Shown piece after piece: positions 43,921 through 54,075 of a stretch of DNA of 64,000 bases. Numbering within the stretch: the stretch's first letter is position 1; every line of letters begins with the position of its first letter. Source of the stretch: Flaveria trinervia (lineage: Eukaryota > Streptophyta > Magnoliopsida > Asterales > Asteraceae); the NCBI GenBank assembly GCA_025506515.1, contig JACCIX010000984.1, forward strand, positions 1 to 64,000, in the 5' to 3' direction. Made by a program: the position numbers and the translations under genes. The notes beneath the pieces are model-generated. The model was not told the DNA's origin. It made no database searches and saw only the letters and a program-made list of their open reading frames with translations.

Positions 43921-44566
43921 AAGAATAAAGAAGATTATGTTAGAATCAACATTATTGACATGAGAATGCGAACAGTTGTGAGGATAACCAAGAATCAAAC
44001 AGTTCATTATTGATCATTACAACATGTTTTTCCTTGAACACAATGATCTGAGATCAGGATTATGTGTTTGTTTGATGTTTTGATTTGGTGATTTGAATGT
44101 TTGAGAAAGGGGGAAAAATTTGTTGAGTGGGTTTTTCTAGGTCTGAAAAAGTGTTCTGAAAAAGTGAATAATGAATGTTGAAGTCAAAGAACATCATTTA
44201 TACTCCCTCAGACATTAATTTCATTTATTTAATGATGTGGGACCCTTTATACAATTTAGCTTATCCATAGTTCTTAGTTCTTCCGCAGATCATCTATGGA
44301 TTCCATATATCATCTATGGATGACTTAAAAACTTTTGCTGATGAAGTATAACTTAAATTTTCATAGGTTACCAATCTATGAAATTAGATTATACTTCAAA
44401 AGTATTGGCTCATCCGTAGTTTACCAATCTATGGATAGACATGTTTTATTAAATTTCACATTGTTGCTTCTACTGATGCTAAAGGCACTGTAGCTTCTGT
44501 TGATGCTTGAGATGCACGGTTGAAACTTATTTTGTTGTATGGTCCTAGTCAACTGCTTAGAACCAT
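43921..44566. other. Non-coding gap of F, left part
   Basis: No reading frame. It holds several copies of the F motif (CTTCCGCAGATC, CATCTATGGATG, TCATCCGTAG) between 44260 and 44440. It ends with ACCAT (44562-44566), the left target duplication of G. Confidence 0.7.
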
Positions 44567-45446
44567 TGATAGGATCTCAGCATCTAGTTTGATCGATTCG
44601 AATGATTTCAGTAGCGGAATAGAGTACCAACTAGCACAATTTGAGCAAGAATACCGAAGATATAGCAATGAACAGAATTAGTTATAGAGAGAGAAAGTTT
44701 CTGCAAAAGGAATATTTCATTCAATCACACGCTTTGGCATGGCATTCGCAAAATTACAATTTAGGTCATTCTTCCTTATATAAGGAAAGATGACGTAGGC
44801 TGATGTCACTTGATAGTGACATCTAACCGTTATTTAACAAACTACTGAAACACTAAAACTACTGAAGATGTCAAGCAGCTGACATCTTCTTACAAGAAGC
44901 TAAGTGTTTACTTATTACAAAACTACTGATAAGAAACTACTGAAACTACAACGACTGAAGAACAAGCTCTTCAATCGTTTTACAAAACTACTAAAAGTAA
45001 AAATATATAAAACTACTGATAAACACAACTACTAAAGAAGTACTCTTTAGCTGTTGTGACAAACTACTGAAACTTCAGCACTTGGTCTTCAGACTTGAAC
45101 TTCAGACGTTTCATTAGCTGATGACTTCAGTAGATGTCATCAGCTGATGTCTTCAGTCTTTGTCTTCAGACTTTGTACATCAGTTGTTGATCTTCAGCAC
45201 TTGTGGACTCTTCAACTGTTGAACTTCAGTACTTTGGTCTTCAGCTTCAGCACTTGTATTCTTCGGCTGTTGACCTTCAGTACTTTGGTCTTCAGCTTCA
45301 GCACTTGTGTTCTTCAGCTGTTGGACTTCAGCACTTTAGTCTTCAGCACTTGTCGAACTGCTGATGAAGCCTTCAGCAGTTGTTGTGATATCATGTGGGA
45401 CTTAGAGGTTTTCTGATCTTGGCTCATTGGTTCTTTTGGTCCAACA
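44567..45446 (-). repeat. 3' LTR of element G (880 bp)
   Basis: It runs from TGATAGGATCTCAGC to GGTCCAACA. It contains a dense array of CTTCAGCACTTG and ACTACTGAAAC-type motifs (about 44840-45380). A TATATAAG box lies near 44777. Confidence 0.95.
45060..45390. repeat. CTTCAGCACTTG motif array in LTR of G
   Basis: About fifteen degenerate units with CTTCAG cores, including a near-perfect tandem of about 50 bases (CAGTACTTTGGTCTTCAGC blocks at 45225-45300). The same array is at 54590-54890 in the other LTR. The spurious Leu/Phe-rich plus-strand frames here come from this repeat. Confidence 0.87.
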
Positions 45447-45461
45447 AACTCCCCCTGAACC
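45447..45461 (-). other. Polypurine tract of element G
   Basis: AACTCCCCCTGAACC on the plus strand, directly inside the 3' LTR. Confidence 0.9.
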
Positions 45462-46681
45462 AATGCAGCCAAAACCTCTAATTGATTTATTTTCCCACTT
45501 ATTGTTGGCAGAATGGTTGGTCTTTTTCCTTCTTGATCAGTTGAGAAGATGACCCATATAAGCACTGGCCTGGGAATGAGTCTTTGATGATTTGGTTGGC
45601 AATGTATGGATGGGAGATCTGTATTGGGGAATTGGACACTGAGCTGTTCCCCCATCCATGAGACTTACTTCCCAACTATGAGCTTGTAGGATTCCCTGGT
45701 GTAGGCCTCCAAAAATACAATTTGTTCCTCCATGGTGAGCTCCTCTGCCTCACCATCGAAGAATCCTTCAGGCCCATAGTACTCAGACAGGAATTTGACC
45801 TATTTTCCATTTTTGAGTACCACTGTTGTAATCTGTCTGTAAGAAAATTCATCAGGATGATGCCCTTCTAACAGCAGTGGTAACTCATCCTTTCTGATCT
45901 CATTCAGCCTCTTATACACCAGCCCTTTTTTGATCATTCTGTTCTCCAGCATTTTTTGTGGGGGCATGTTTGAGGTGTAGGCCTTTTTGAAATCTTCCAG
46001 GATTTCCCAGGGTGAGACTACAAGGGCTAAGGAGATCACTTCATCTACAATCTTTTTCACTTGCCCATTGTATCTCTGAGGGATATTTTTCTTTTGTATT
46101 CTGTGAGCCACCCTGGGATTAGGCCAAATTCTTACTCTTTCTTTCACATACTAAAAAGTATGTCTAAGAGTATAAATCCTCTGAGCTTGTTTTTTCATAT
46201 TGATGATGGAGGAAGTGGCTGCATATGCTTTATCTACTCTCCTCAATAACTCTTCATCGTGCAATCTGTGTTGTTCTTCTTCTTCCAATTTCACTTTGAT
46301 TGCATCTCTTTGTTGCTCAGGAGTTATTGCAAGAGAGAGATCTTTGGCCTTAGGCAACTGCAGAACAGCTGAGATCGGCAGCCTATCTTCTTCATCATCA
46401 TTTTCTTCTTCTTCCACAAGCCTCAACACCCTTCTCTTCTTCTGCTTAGGTGCATCATCGGATGTTGGTTTTGAGGGTAAGGGAGTTGGTTTTGTGGGTT
46501 GTGGTTGTGGTTGTTTTGGAGAGGGAATGTTGACAGGCTGAGTTAGCATTTTGGAGGTGAGTGTGGCTTTTGAGTGTTTGGCTAGCTCAGTCCTGCTCCC
46601 TGCTCCTGCTTCATTCAAAGCTTCGACTACTAAACCCTTAGTGTATGCTTCAGACAAACAGATCTTGGAGGTTATGGCCAA
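45462..46681 (-). pseudogene. Extra ORF of element G, C-terminal part
   Basis: A coiled-coil-like piece 46151-46681 (RRVLRLVEEEENDDEEDRLPI, KLEEEEQHRLHDEELLRRVDK) is separated by one stop from 45800-46147. The latter has RVRIWPNPRVAHRIQKK, DEVISLALVVSPWEIL, KGLVYKRLNEIRKDELPLLL and FSYRQITTVVLKNGK. After another stop, a short acidic tail (GPEGFFDGEAEELTMEEQ) leads to the polypurine tract. Place and size correspond to the C-terminal domains in A, B and F, but sequence similarity is low by eye. Confidence 0.65.
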
Positions 46682-46846
46682 GATGTTGTCCCTGGTTCAT
46701 GATTTTACTTCGATCAATGATCTCCCAAGGTATTTGCTGATAAATCTGATCATGATCTCAAGTCTCTCTCTATCCATAGTGATGTAGCTGGCCCATCTTT
46801 GTTGGATCTCTTCGATCTCTAATCTTCTTATTTCAGAATCCAGCTT

Positions 46847-47627
46847 TTAAGTGTCGAAACCTTGCCTAAACAGCTGATCAATGATATTGTCCATTGATCT
46901 GCTGTGTTCAGCATCAGCCTCTTTAAGCATTTCGTTCAAGTTCTGCTCTTTCTCAGCACTCTTCTTTTTCTTGTATGTGACATGAAAATCTTTTTGACTT
47001 TCATGTACTTTTTCAATTTCAGCTCCCTTCTCAATCACATTCTCCTTCTCTTTTTCGGTCTCATACACACAGTCCTTCTCTATTTCCACTTCTTTGTCCT
47101 TCTCTTTCTCTTTCTCCTTCTCCATCCTCTTTCTTTTAGCTTTCACTGCTGAACTCTCCCCCTTTTTGGGTGCATTGGTTGCAAGGGATTGAGTAGCAGA
47201 AAGTTGTTGGCTCAGTACATCCTCCATCAGGGGTTGTAAGACAGAAGAAAGTCTCTCATCAACAGTTTTAATAACAAATTCGGTTAGCTGCGGTGTGATG
47301 AGAGATAGGGGATTTTGAGGGATAGCATCCATTTGCTCAGGGGGGGTTTTGGTCCTGAGAAATGGTGCCAGAAACAGAGGCAGGTGGCTGAGATTCTTTG
47401 AGTGGCTGTGTGTTTAAGTGACCTTCAGAGGAAGGTGCCATCTGTTGGGTTGATGTGGTGGCAGATGGTCTTTCTCCCTGAGAGAGCTGGTCAAGTAGTT
47501 TTTGCAGCCTACTGACTTCCTCCTCTAGGATTATGTTCTGGGCAAGAACATCATAAAAGAAGCCCAGGTCATCATCAGCAGATGCTGAATCACCTGACCT
47601 CCTGCTTGTAGCAGGATGTACATGCAC
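46847..47627 (-). pseudogene. Extra ORF of element G, charged coiled-coil middle
   Basis: Two adjoining open pieces. The first, 47337-47627, has FFYDVLAQNIILEEEVSRLQK. The second, 46847-47332, has TVDERLSSVLQPLMEDVLSQ, then a Lys/Glu-rich run (KRKRMEKEKEKEKDKEVEIE), then LNEMLKEADAEHSRSMDNII. The pattern is strongly helical, with a basic patch resembling a nuclear localisation signal. Confidence 0.65.
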
Positions 47628-47714
47628 TGGGTGTAGACCAGATGTAGCATGTGCCCCTTTGTCTTGGAACTGCGGACTTCCAGCCTCAGGACGTTGTCCT
47701 TCATCAGCTGTTGC

Positions 47715-49024
47715 CTATGGTGAGGTCTTAGTTATGTTACCAACCGCAGTCTGATCATATGCTGATTCAGAAGAGGTGGCAGCCTCACCAGATGTTCTGA
47801 TCTCCATATCCACACCAGGAGATAGAACCTTTAAACCCCGGTGCTGTGGGTTGTCAGAAGCATGTGTATCCTCTTCCTCAATTGCTGTTATTCTCCCCTT
47901 TGGTGGTGGTTGTAGGGGAGAAGGAGAGGCATGCAGCTGAGTCAGCACATTGGCAATTATAATGGTTGGGCTTTGAGGGGCATTTGCATGGGGAGAGGGG
48001 ATAGAAGCTGATTGCATCCGGGGAGAGGGATGCTCTTCAATGATAACCTCCTCAAGTGAGAGAGGTCTCAGCAATGTGGTTTCCCCTGAAGTGGTTGCAA
48101 CAGGACCCTTTTGAGAGGATACCTGTGCGGCTGTTGCTGGTTGAGTCTTTAACACTACTGGTGGGTTTGAACCAGTAGGTTTATCCTGTTTGGGTGGTAC
48201 AGGAGCATCATCAGGGGACTCATCTCCCTGATTAGCTTGTTTGGGTTTGGATTTTGGCTTGGTGGGGACTTTGGATCTGGCAATTGAAGCTGTGGGTTCC
48301 CTTTGCTTGGGTTTTAGCAAACGGGCAGCTTCTTTGAGGGATTGGTCAGAGTTATGCCTGGAGTATACCTCAGCTAGAACAGCTGGTGCAGGGACTCCAA
48401 GGCCAATAGGGCCATCAGTTTGTAATTCATTTAAAATTATGGCCATCAGAAACCTGGGATATAATTGCCATCTGTTTCCCACAGGTTTCTGTGCCAGATC
48501 TTTGATTTCTAGAAACACAATTTGTGAAAAATTTAAAGGTTGGTGTTCTAGAATTGAATATAATACCTGTTGCCACCGGGAAGACATTTGATCCCATGAG
48601 GATGTCTTCGAGGCTAAGCAAACATTCACCATATGAAATATCAGTCGTTTAGCATCAGGGAAGTTCTTCTTCAGTAAGGTAGCAGCTCGAAGATTTCACT
48701 CGTACCCATTGTTGATGAAGGACATATCAGTTGTGCCCTTCGGATACTCAGTCACGGCAGTAGCATCTTGTAAATTTAGCACTCGACGAATGCTATCAGG
48801 CGTAACCTCTACTTGTTTTTGGTTGACCAATGACCGAACAGAAATTTGGCCGGTAGGCACATCAGTGTGAACGTAGGCATTGGACCAAAACTGACTGAGT
48901 GACTCTGGTTAGATGGTCGGGTTTAAGAGCAGAGCTGTATTATATTGAGAATCAGCCATTAGGTCTATGGCGTGATCAAACTTTGTCCAGAAGGCCGATT
49001 TCGTGAGGTAGGCGACGCAGTTAT
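47715..49024 (-). pseudogene. Extra ORF of element G, N-terminal domain and proline-rich linker
   Basis: It begins at the deletion junction (about 49024) with HNCVAYLTKSAFW, then DLMADSQYNTALLLNPTI and a stop. Next are SQFWSNAYVHTDV and PDSIRRVLNLQD (about 48780-48900). One more stop interrupts (GYE, stop, NLRAATLLKK). The open piece 47715-48632 follows: MVNVCLASKTSSWDQMSSRW, PLNFSQIVFLEIKDL, WQLYPRFLMAIIL, then a Pro/Ser/Thr-rich linker. I recall closely similar hypothetical proteins from daisy-family genomes. Confidence 0.78.
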
Positions 49025-49873
49025 GTCCTGAACAACCAGTCTGGCCTTGTTCTTAACAATAAGCCCATTTTCATCTGTTTTATTCCTAAACACCCATTTA
49101 GTGCCTATTGCACACTTACCTGGGGGAGGAGGAACAAGCTCCCACACTTGCTGCTTTTTGAACTGAAGAAGCTCAAGCTGCATTGCTTCAACCCAGCCAT
49201 TGTCTCTAAGTGCAACATGATAATTCTTTGGCTCTAGCTGACTGATGAAGAGAGCATAGAAGCAGAAATTGGACAATTGACTTCTGGTTGAAACTCCAGC
49301 ATTGATATCACCAATAATTTGAGACATTGGGTGATTCTTCAGTTCTTGATAAACAGTGAGATCAGTGCAAGTGTTTGTAGAACCTTCAGCAGCAACAGAT
49401 GTTGATGTAGACTCTTGAAACCATGTAGATGGTGGCAACTCAAATGAAGTTGAAGATACAGAAATCTCATCAGCACTTGTTGTGGATGAAGCTACTGAAG
49501 CTACAGGAGCATCAGGTTTAGAGGACATAGGTAGTTGGTCACTAAACCTGAAGAGGTGAGTACTGCTATGATCATCATCATCAGCACCAGCAGTACCACC
49601 AGGTGGTGAACTGTTGACAGGAGCAACAACAGGAGTTTGATAAGGAACATATTGCAGTATGTCCAAATCAAATAGCTCCACAGGGCTTTGTGGAATCTTG
49701 TCCTTTGGAGATTCATTAAACTTAACATGTAGAGTCTCTTCAACCATCTTTGTTTTACAGTTAAAGACTCTGTATGCTTTGCAAGTTGATGAATAACCAA
49801 CAAAGTACCCTGCATCCACCTTAGGATCAAATTTTTGGAGTTGATCCCGTGTGTTGAGAATGAACAAGGACAC
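48965..49873 (-). pseudogene. Copia G integrase end and RT start, fused to extra ORF
   Basis: It starts after a frameshift with FILNTRDQLQKFDPKVDAGYF and FVGYSSTCKAYRVF. A Ser/Thr-rich linker and SQLEPKNYHVALRDNGWVEA follow, then MQLELLQFKKQQVWELV and GTKWVFRNKTDENGL. NKARLVVQ is the last RT block. The sequence then passes at about 49024 straight into the extra ORF in a different frame. All RT catalytic blocks and the whole RNase H are missing. Confidence 0.9.
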
Positions 49874-50970
49874 CCAAAAGCTCTGAAGAATGAAATTAGA
49901 GGGGCCAAATGATGAAGAGCTTCATATGGAGTCTTCATCAACCTCTGATTTACTAGAACTCTATTCTATACATAGCAAGCTGTATTGACAGCTTCAGCCC
50001 AAAAAGTCATTGGCAGTCCAGAATCAGCCAACATGGACCTTGCAGCTTCAATAAGGGTCCTGTTCTTTCTCTCCACTACTCCATTTTGTTCAGGAGTTCT
50101 TGGAATGCTAAACTGCCTCTTGATTTCCTTTGAGAGGTAGAACTCATCAAGTGTATTGTTTCTGAATTCTGTTCCATTATCACTTCTAATACACTTGACT
50201 GAGTGGGAATACTGCTTCTCAACATACAACACAAAGTTGATAATCTTCTGAGCTGCCTCATCCTTTGAATGCAAGAAGAAAGTCCATACAAATCTGGAGT
50301 AATCATCCACAATTACCAGATAGTATTTCTTCTTAGCCATACTCATCACTCTCACAGGACCAAAGAGATCCATGTGAAGAAGTTGTAAGCAGGTAGTGGA
50401 CTTAGGTTCTTCTATGGAGGGAAGTGAAGCTTTGTGTTGTTTTCCTTTTAAACAAGCAGTGCAGTTATCTTCACATTTGAACTCCTTCATAGGCAGTCCC
50501 CTTACTAAACCATGGTTTATCAGCTGATTTATGTTTTTGAGATTAACATGACCCAGCCTTCTATGCCATAGAGTAGATTCTTGAGGGGAAGCCTTGGAAA
50601 ATAGGCAAGGATGGCCTTTGAGATCTATTTTCTTGGAAAGATCTAAGGCATACACTCTTCCTGTCCTGTTGGCCTTCAGGAGAGTGTATTCATCCAACAC
50701 CTTATCAATCAAACTTAGAACTTTGGATGACAGAATCCGACAGTTCTGACTGGTGAAAAGAGCAACATGGCCTTTGTCACACATTTGACTGACACTCAAG
50801 AGGTTGTACTTGAGATTTTCCACATGGTTAACATCATCAAACTTTATTTCCCCATTGGAAACAAAGCATTTGCTGATGATGTAACCCTTTGCATCATTGC
50901 CAAATGACACAAACCCCTTCCTTCCTTGAGAGTAGTCATTAAGAAGTGATCTGTTTCCTGTCATATGCAT
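49874..50970 (-). pseudogene. Copia G integrase
   Basis: The 334-codon open piece 49966-50970 runs from MHMTGN through LLSVSQMCDKG to the zinc region LWHRRLGHV...CTACLKGKQHK. The catalytic core has HMDLFGP, IRSDNGTEF and NGVVERKNRTLIEAARSM. The three catalytic residues are intact. A stop after FWAEAVNTACYV (TAG where Gln is usual) leads into 49874-49941. A frameshift then joins it to the next entry. Confidence 0.9.
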
Positions 50971-51000
50971 GGATCATCCACTATCTACATACCAGATGCC
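50900..51000 (-). pseudogene. Copia G protease, stop codon in active site
   Basis: GIWYVDSG is followed by TGA (50974-50976) and then SMHMTGNRSLL. The catalytic DSG triplet is intact but the next residue, normally Cys or Ala, is a stop. Downstream, the protease body continues in frame to the zinc region of integrase. Confidence 0.85.
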
Positions 51001-52819
51001 TCTGTGGCATGTTGAAGAACCCTGCAAAACACAATAAATTAGTTAGATTTTGAGACCCAACCTTTTTGGTTTTGGGCCTGTTCACATCAACAGATGGTAA
51101 ACTAACAGGTTTGTTGGAAACAACAGCCTGAGAGGAAGAAGATGGTGAAGAAGAGGAATCCTTTGGCTTGGACCTCCTTTTCTGTGGTTTCAACATAGGA
51201 ACATCTAATTGGTTAACTCTTCCCAATAGATGTTGAATCATCATAACCAGTTGTGTCTGATTTTGTGATAAAGCTTTCAGCTCTCCAAACACATTGGCAT
51301 TGGAGTTTGATAAGTTCCTATGTTGCATCTTTTTCTTTTGAGCAATCTCAGCTGTTACCTGTTTAACCCCTTCCTTTTTGGATTTCTTTTTGGACTTAAG
51401 GGTTATAGGATTTGATGTTGCTGGTACAAATGTGGCTTCAAACTCAGTTTTCATTTTAACCATTTTCTCTTTAATTTCCTCTTTATGTTTGAGTTTGGAT
51501 CCTCTTTTGTACCAACAATCATTTGTAAGATGATTGAACAAACCACATATTTCACATGGTTTCTTCTTCATCTTATGTTGATCATCAACTAAAGAGAATG
51601 AAACTGCTGAAGACTTGTTCTTCAGCACTTTGGAAGCACTGTTTGCTTTCTTGACTTCCTCTTTAGTAGTCTTCAAACCCTTTCTACTGACAGTTTTCTT
51701 CTCTTCAGTGCTGACAGTAGTTGGAGTTTGAACTTCAGGTGTTAAATCTTGCTCTCCAGTCCTTTCAGGACTTCCAGAAATAACTCCTGAGTTGATCAAC
51801 TCTTTGATCATGTGAGTGTCAGTATTTGAACCATCAAGATCAGCTGATGTGTTCAGCGAGGGAATAATACTAACTTCAACTTCTGATGGTGCTCTATCAG
51901 AAAGTGAATCACATGATGAGGTGGATTGGTTATTGTTTTCTCCATCAGATTTCACTTCTGCTCTTGAAGCAAAATCTGTAGGAGGAGCAGTGTGATTATA
52001 ACCAATGCCAAACTTCACATTGGAAGCTGATTGCTTACTAAGAAGCATTTCAAAACCTTTGCATGATTGTACCCATCGATCACACTCTACTTGGGTGACT
52101 GCAAGGGTTTCTTTGAGGTCTTTGTACTTTTCTAAAAGTACCTCTTCCCTAGCCTTATCATCAGTGATTTGGCATTTAAGTTTATAAATCTCATCATTTT
52201 TCTCTTTAAGCATAGACTCAAACTCAGCTTTTCTTTTGGAAATGATCTTTTCTAGCTCTATGTTCTTATTAATTAAAGCTACATTTGCTTCTCTAATGGA
52301 GGCAAATGCTGCTATGCATGTTTCAGAACATAATTTGGCCTTAGCCTCAGAGGATACCTGTGATACCTGTGATGAAGAGGCATTTGAGGATGATCCATCT
52401 GCAGACTCCAGAGCCATAAGTGCCAGATTCCCAAAAGGACTGTCACCACCATGTTGACCAGCACCTGTGAACAGTTGTTCATGACCAGACATGTCATCTG
52501 GTAAACTGCTCCAGTCAACAACTCCAGGGGTGAAGAATCTGTGTTGTTGAGGTTGAGGAGGTTGATGAGATTGAGATGGTTGAGGCTCAGGAAGAGCATG
52601 TGGTTGTTGAGCAATGGGTGCTTGAACCTGACTGGTTTGTGGCATGTAATAACAAGGGTAAGGATATGGCATTGGACCCTGAGGAACAAAATATGCAGGA
52701 GATTGTGGTTGAGAATGATGACTAGAATTGACAGGATGTTGCCCTCTGTGTTGTTGACTATTGCCAGGGTGCAGAAGAATTAGATCCAGATGATCTATAT
52801 TCTCTAGCAAAGTGTCCAA
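50981..52819 (-). CDS. Copia G gag C-terminal half, 612-codon open frame
   Basis: The longest open frame in the window. It starts in a Gln/Pro/His-rich region, followed by MALESADGSSSNASSS. A long coiled coil comes next (about residues 165-245; NIELEKIISKRKAEFESML, AREEVLLEKYKDLKETL). An acidic linker, a Lys-rich segment, and the knuckle-like CEICGLFNHLTNDC at 51515-51556 follow, then another basic stretch. A frameshift upstream (about 52800) separates it from the first knuckle. It is part of the Gag polyprotein. Confidence 0.82.
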   Translation of the reverse strand: MDTLLENIDHLDLILLHPGNSQQHRGQHPVNSSHHSQPQSPAYFVPQGPMPYPYPCYYMPQTSQVQAPIAQQPHALPEPQPSQSHQPPQPQQHRFFTPGVVDWSSLPDDMSGHEQLFTGAGQHGGDSPFGNLALMALESADGSSSNASSSQVSQVSSEAKAKLCSETCIAAFASIREANVALINKNIELEKIISKRKAEFESMLKEKNDEIYKLKCQITDDKAREEVLLEKYKDLKETLAVTQVECDRWVQSCKGFEMLLSKQSASNVKFGIGYNHTAPPTDFASRAEVKSDGENNNQSTSSCDSLSDRAPSEVEVSIIPSLNTSADLDGSNTDTHMIKELINSGVISGSPERTGEQDLTPEVQTPTTVSTEEKKTVSRKGLKTTKEEVKKANSASKVLKNKSSAVSFSLVDDQHKMKKKPCEICGLFNHLTNDCWYKRGSKLKHKEEIKEKMVKMKTEFEATFVPATSNPITLKSKKKSKKEGVKQVTAEIAQKKKMQHRNLSNSNANVFGELKALSQNQTQLVMMIQHLLGRVNQLDVPMLKPQKRRSKPKDSSSSPSSSSQAVVSNKPVSLPSVDVNRPKTKKVGSQNLTNLLCFAGFFNMPQRHLVCR

Positions 52820-53869
52820 GCCTATGGCATTTGTGACACCTCAACTTACTCTTGTCAAAACCAACTTTGGTTTTGCCAGAGAGTTCTGGGAACTTTCTTC
52901 CAGTTCTTTTGTAGAACTTCTGAGATCTGATATTTATCAAGGCCATTTGGCTCAAAATATCCATCTCTTCTAAGTCATCATCAGCAATCCCCATGAGATC
53001 ATCCATGATGAAGCATAGATTGTCATTATTACACCCAGTAAACTGACTATCAACACTCACAAATGCAGAATCAGAATTGTTTGAAGGTAAATCAATATGC
53101 TCATCATACTGGCATTCAGATGAAGCATATTCTGACTCATGACCAACCAAGGCAGTGTTGCCTAACACAAAGTCTTCAGTGAGCTTACCAGATGAAGCCA
53201 GTTTCCTTTTCTGCTCTATCTCTCTTTCGAATGTAAGCAGTTTCCCATGAAGTTGGGTGAGAGATAGATTATCCAAATTTGCACTGGAGCGTAGGACAAT
53301 TGTATATGTGTCCCATCTCTCAGGCAGTGATCTGAGGAATCTGTGGTTCATTGGCTTTTGGTATATTCATGTTTAACCATTTTCAACTCAGAGATTAAAC
53401 ATGAAAACCGCTCAAACTGCTGAGTCAAAGTCTCACCCTTTCTATGAGCAAAAGTCTCATACTGTTGGGCGAGGATTTCCCTGTTGTTTGCTAAGACCTC
53501 ATTAGTGCCACCAAATTGTTCTTTCAGTGCATTCCAAAGGTCATGAGCAGTTTCATGATGCATAAGCCCGGAATAGATTTCATTAGGCAGTGCCATGGCC
53601 AGAATTCCATGGGCTTTAGCATCAATCTCAAACAACTTCTTGTCCTCATCAGAGTATTGTTCCTTCTTCTTCGGAATCAACTGATTTGTTTCCGGATGAT
53701 TCACCATTGGCTTATGTGGTCCATGTACCACGGATGTCCAACAACCTGAACTATTGACAGACAGGTGATGGAGCATTCTTCGTTGCCAAATGTTATACTC
53801 ATTCCTAACCAGCATCGGAGACTTGGTTGAGGAACCAGTATTGTGTGGATCATTAGAAGGTGTAGTCAT
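52758..53869 (-). pseudogene. Copia G gag N-terminal half with first zinc knuckle
   Basis: Start ATG at 53867-53869 (MTTPSNDPHN), 190 bases from the PBS. The capsid part includes NEYNIWQRRMLHHLSVN, HDLWNALKEQFGGTNEV and ETLTQQFERFSCLISEL. A frameshift at about 53350 separates it from FLRSLPERWDTYTIVLR. That piece continues through MDILSQMALINIRSQKFYKR to the knuckle CHKCHRLGHFAREY at 52797-52838, where the last Cys is Tyr. UBN2-like gag family. Confidence 0.88.
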
Positions 53870-54061
53870 TTTCGAAATTCAGACAAATTCAAGATAAGCA
53901 AAACAAATTTAGCTCAAAACACTAAGAACCTCAATTAAAATAGCCAAAAGGGACAGAACTTCAATCTCTATAACAGATTCGTGCGAATTTGCTAGTTCGA
54001 TCAAACTTAGAGCAAATGAGCAGTTTCAATGATCAATTGTTAGATCGATCAATGATTACCT

Positions 54062-54073
54062 GCTCTGATACCA
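54062..54073 (-). other. Primer-binding site of element G
   Basis: GCTCTGATACCA on the plus strand, initiator tRNA-Met type, two bases from the LTR. Confidence 0.92.
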
Positions 54074-54075
54074 TT

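Noticed and set aside
45147..45416. Leu/Phe/Ser-rich plus-strand frame (also at 54639-54919)
   Set aside because: It is antisense within the LTR of G and created by the CTTCAGCACTTG array.
46904..47152. Very hydrophobic plus-strand frame (Phe/Leu-rich)
   Set aside because: It is the complement of the Lys/Glu-rich coiled coil in the G extra ORF.
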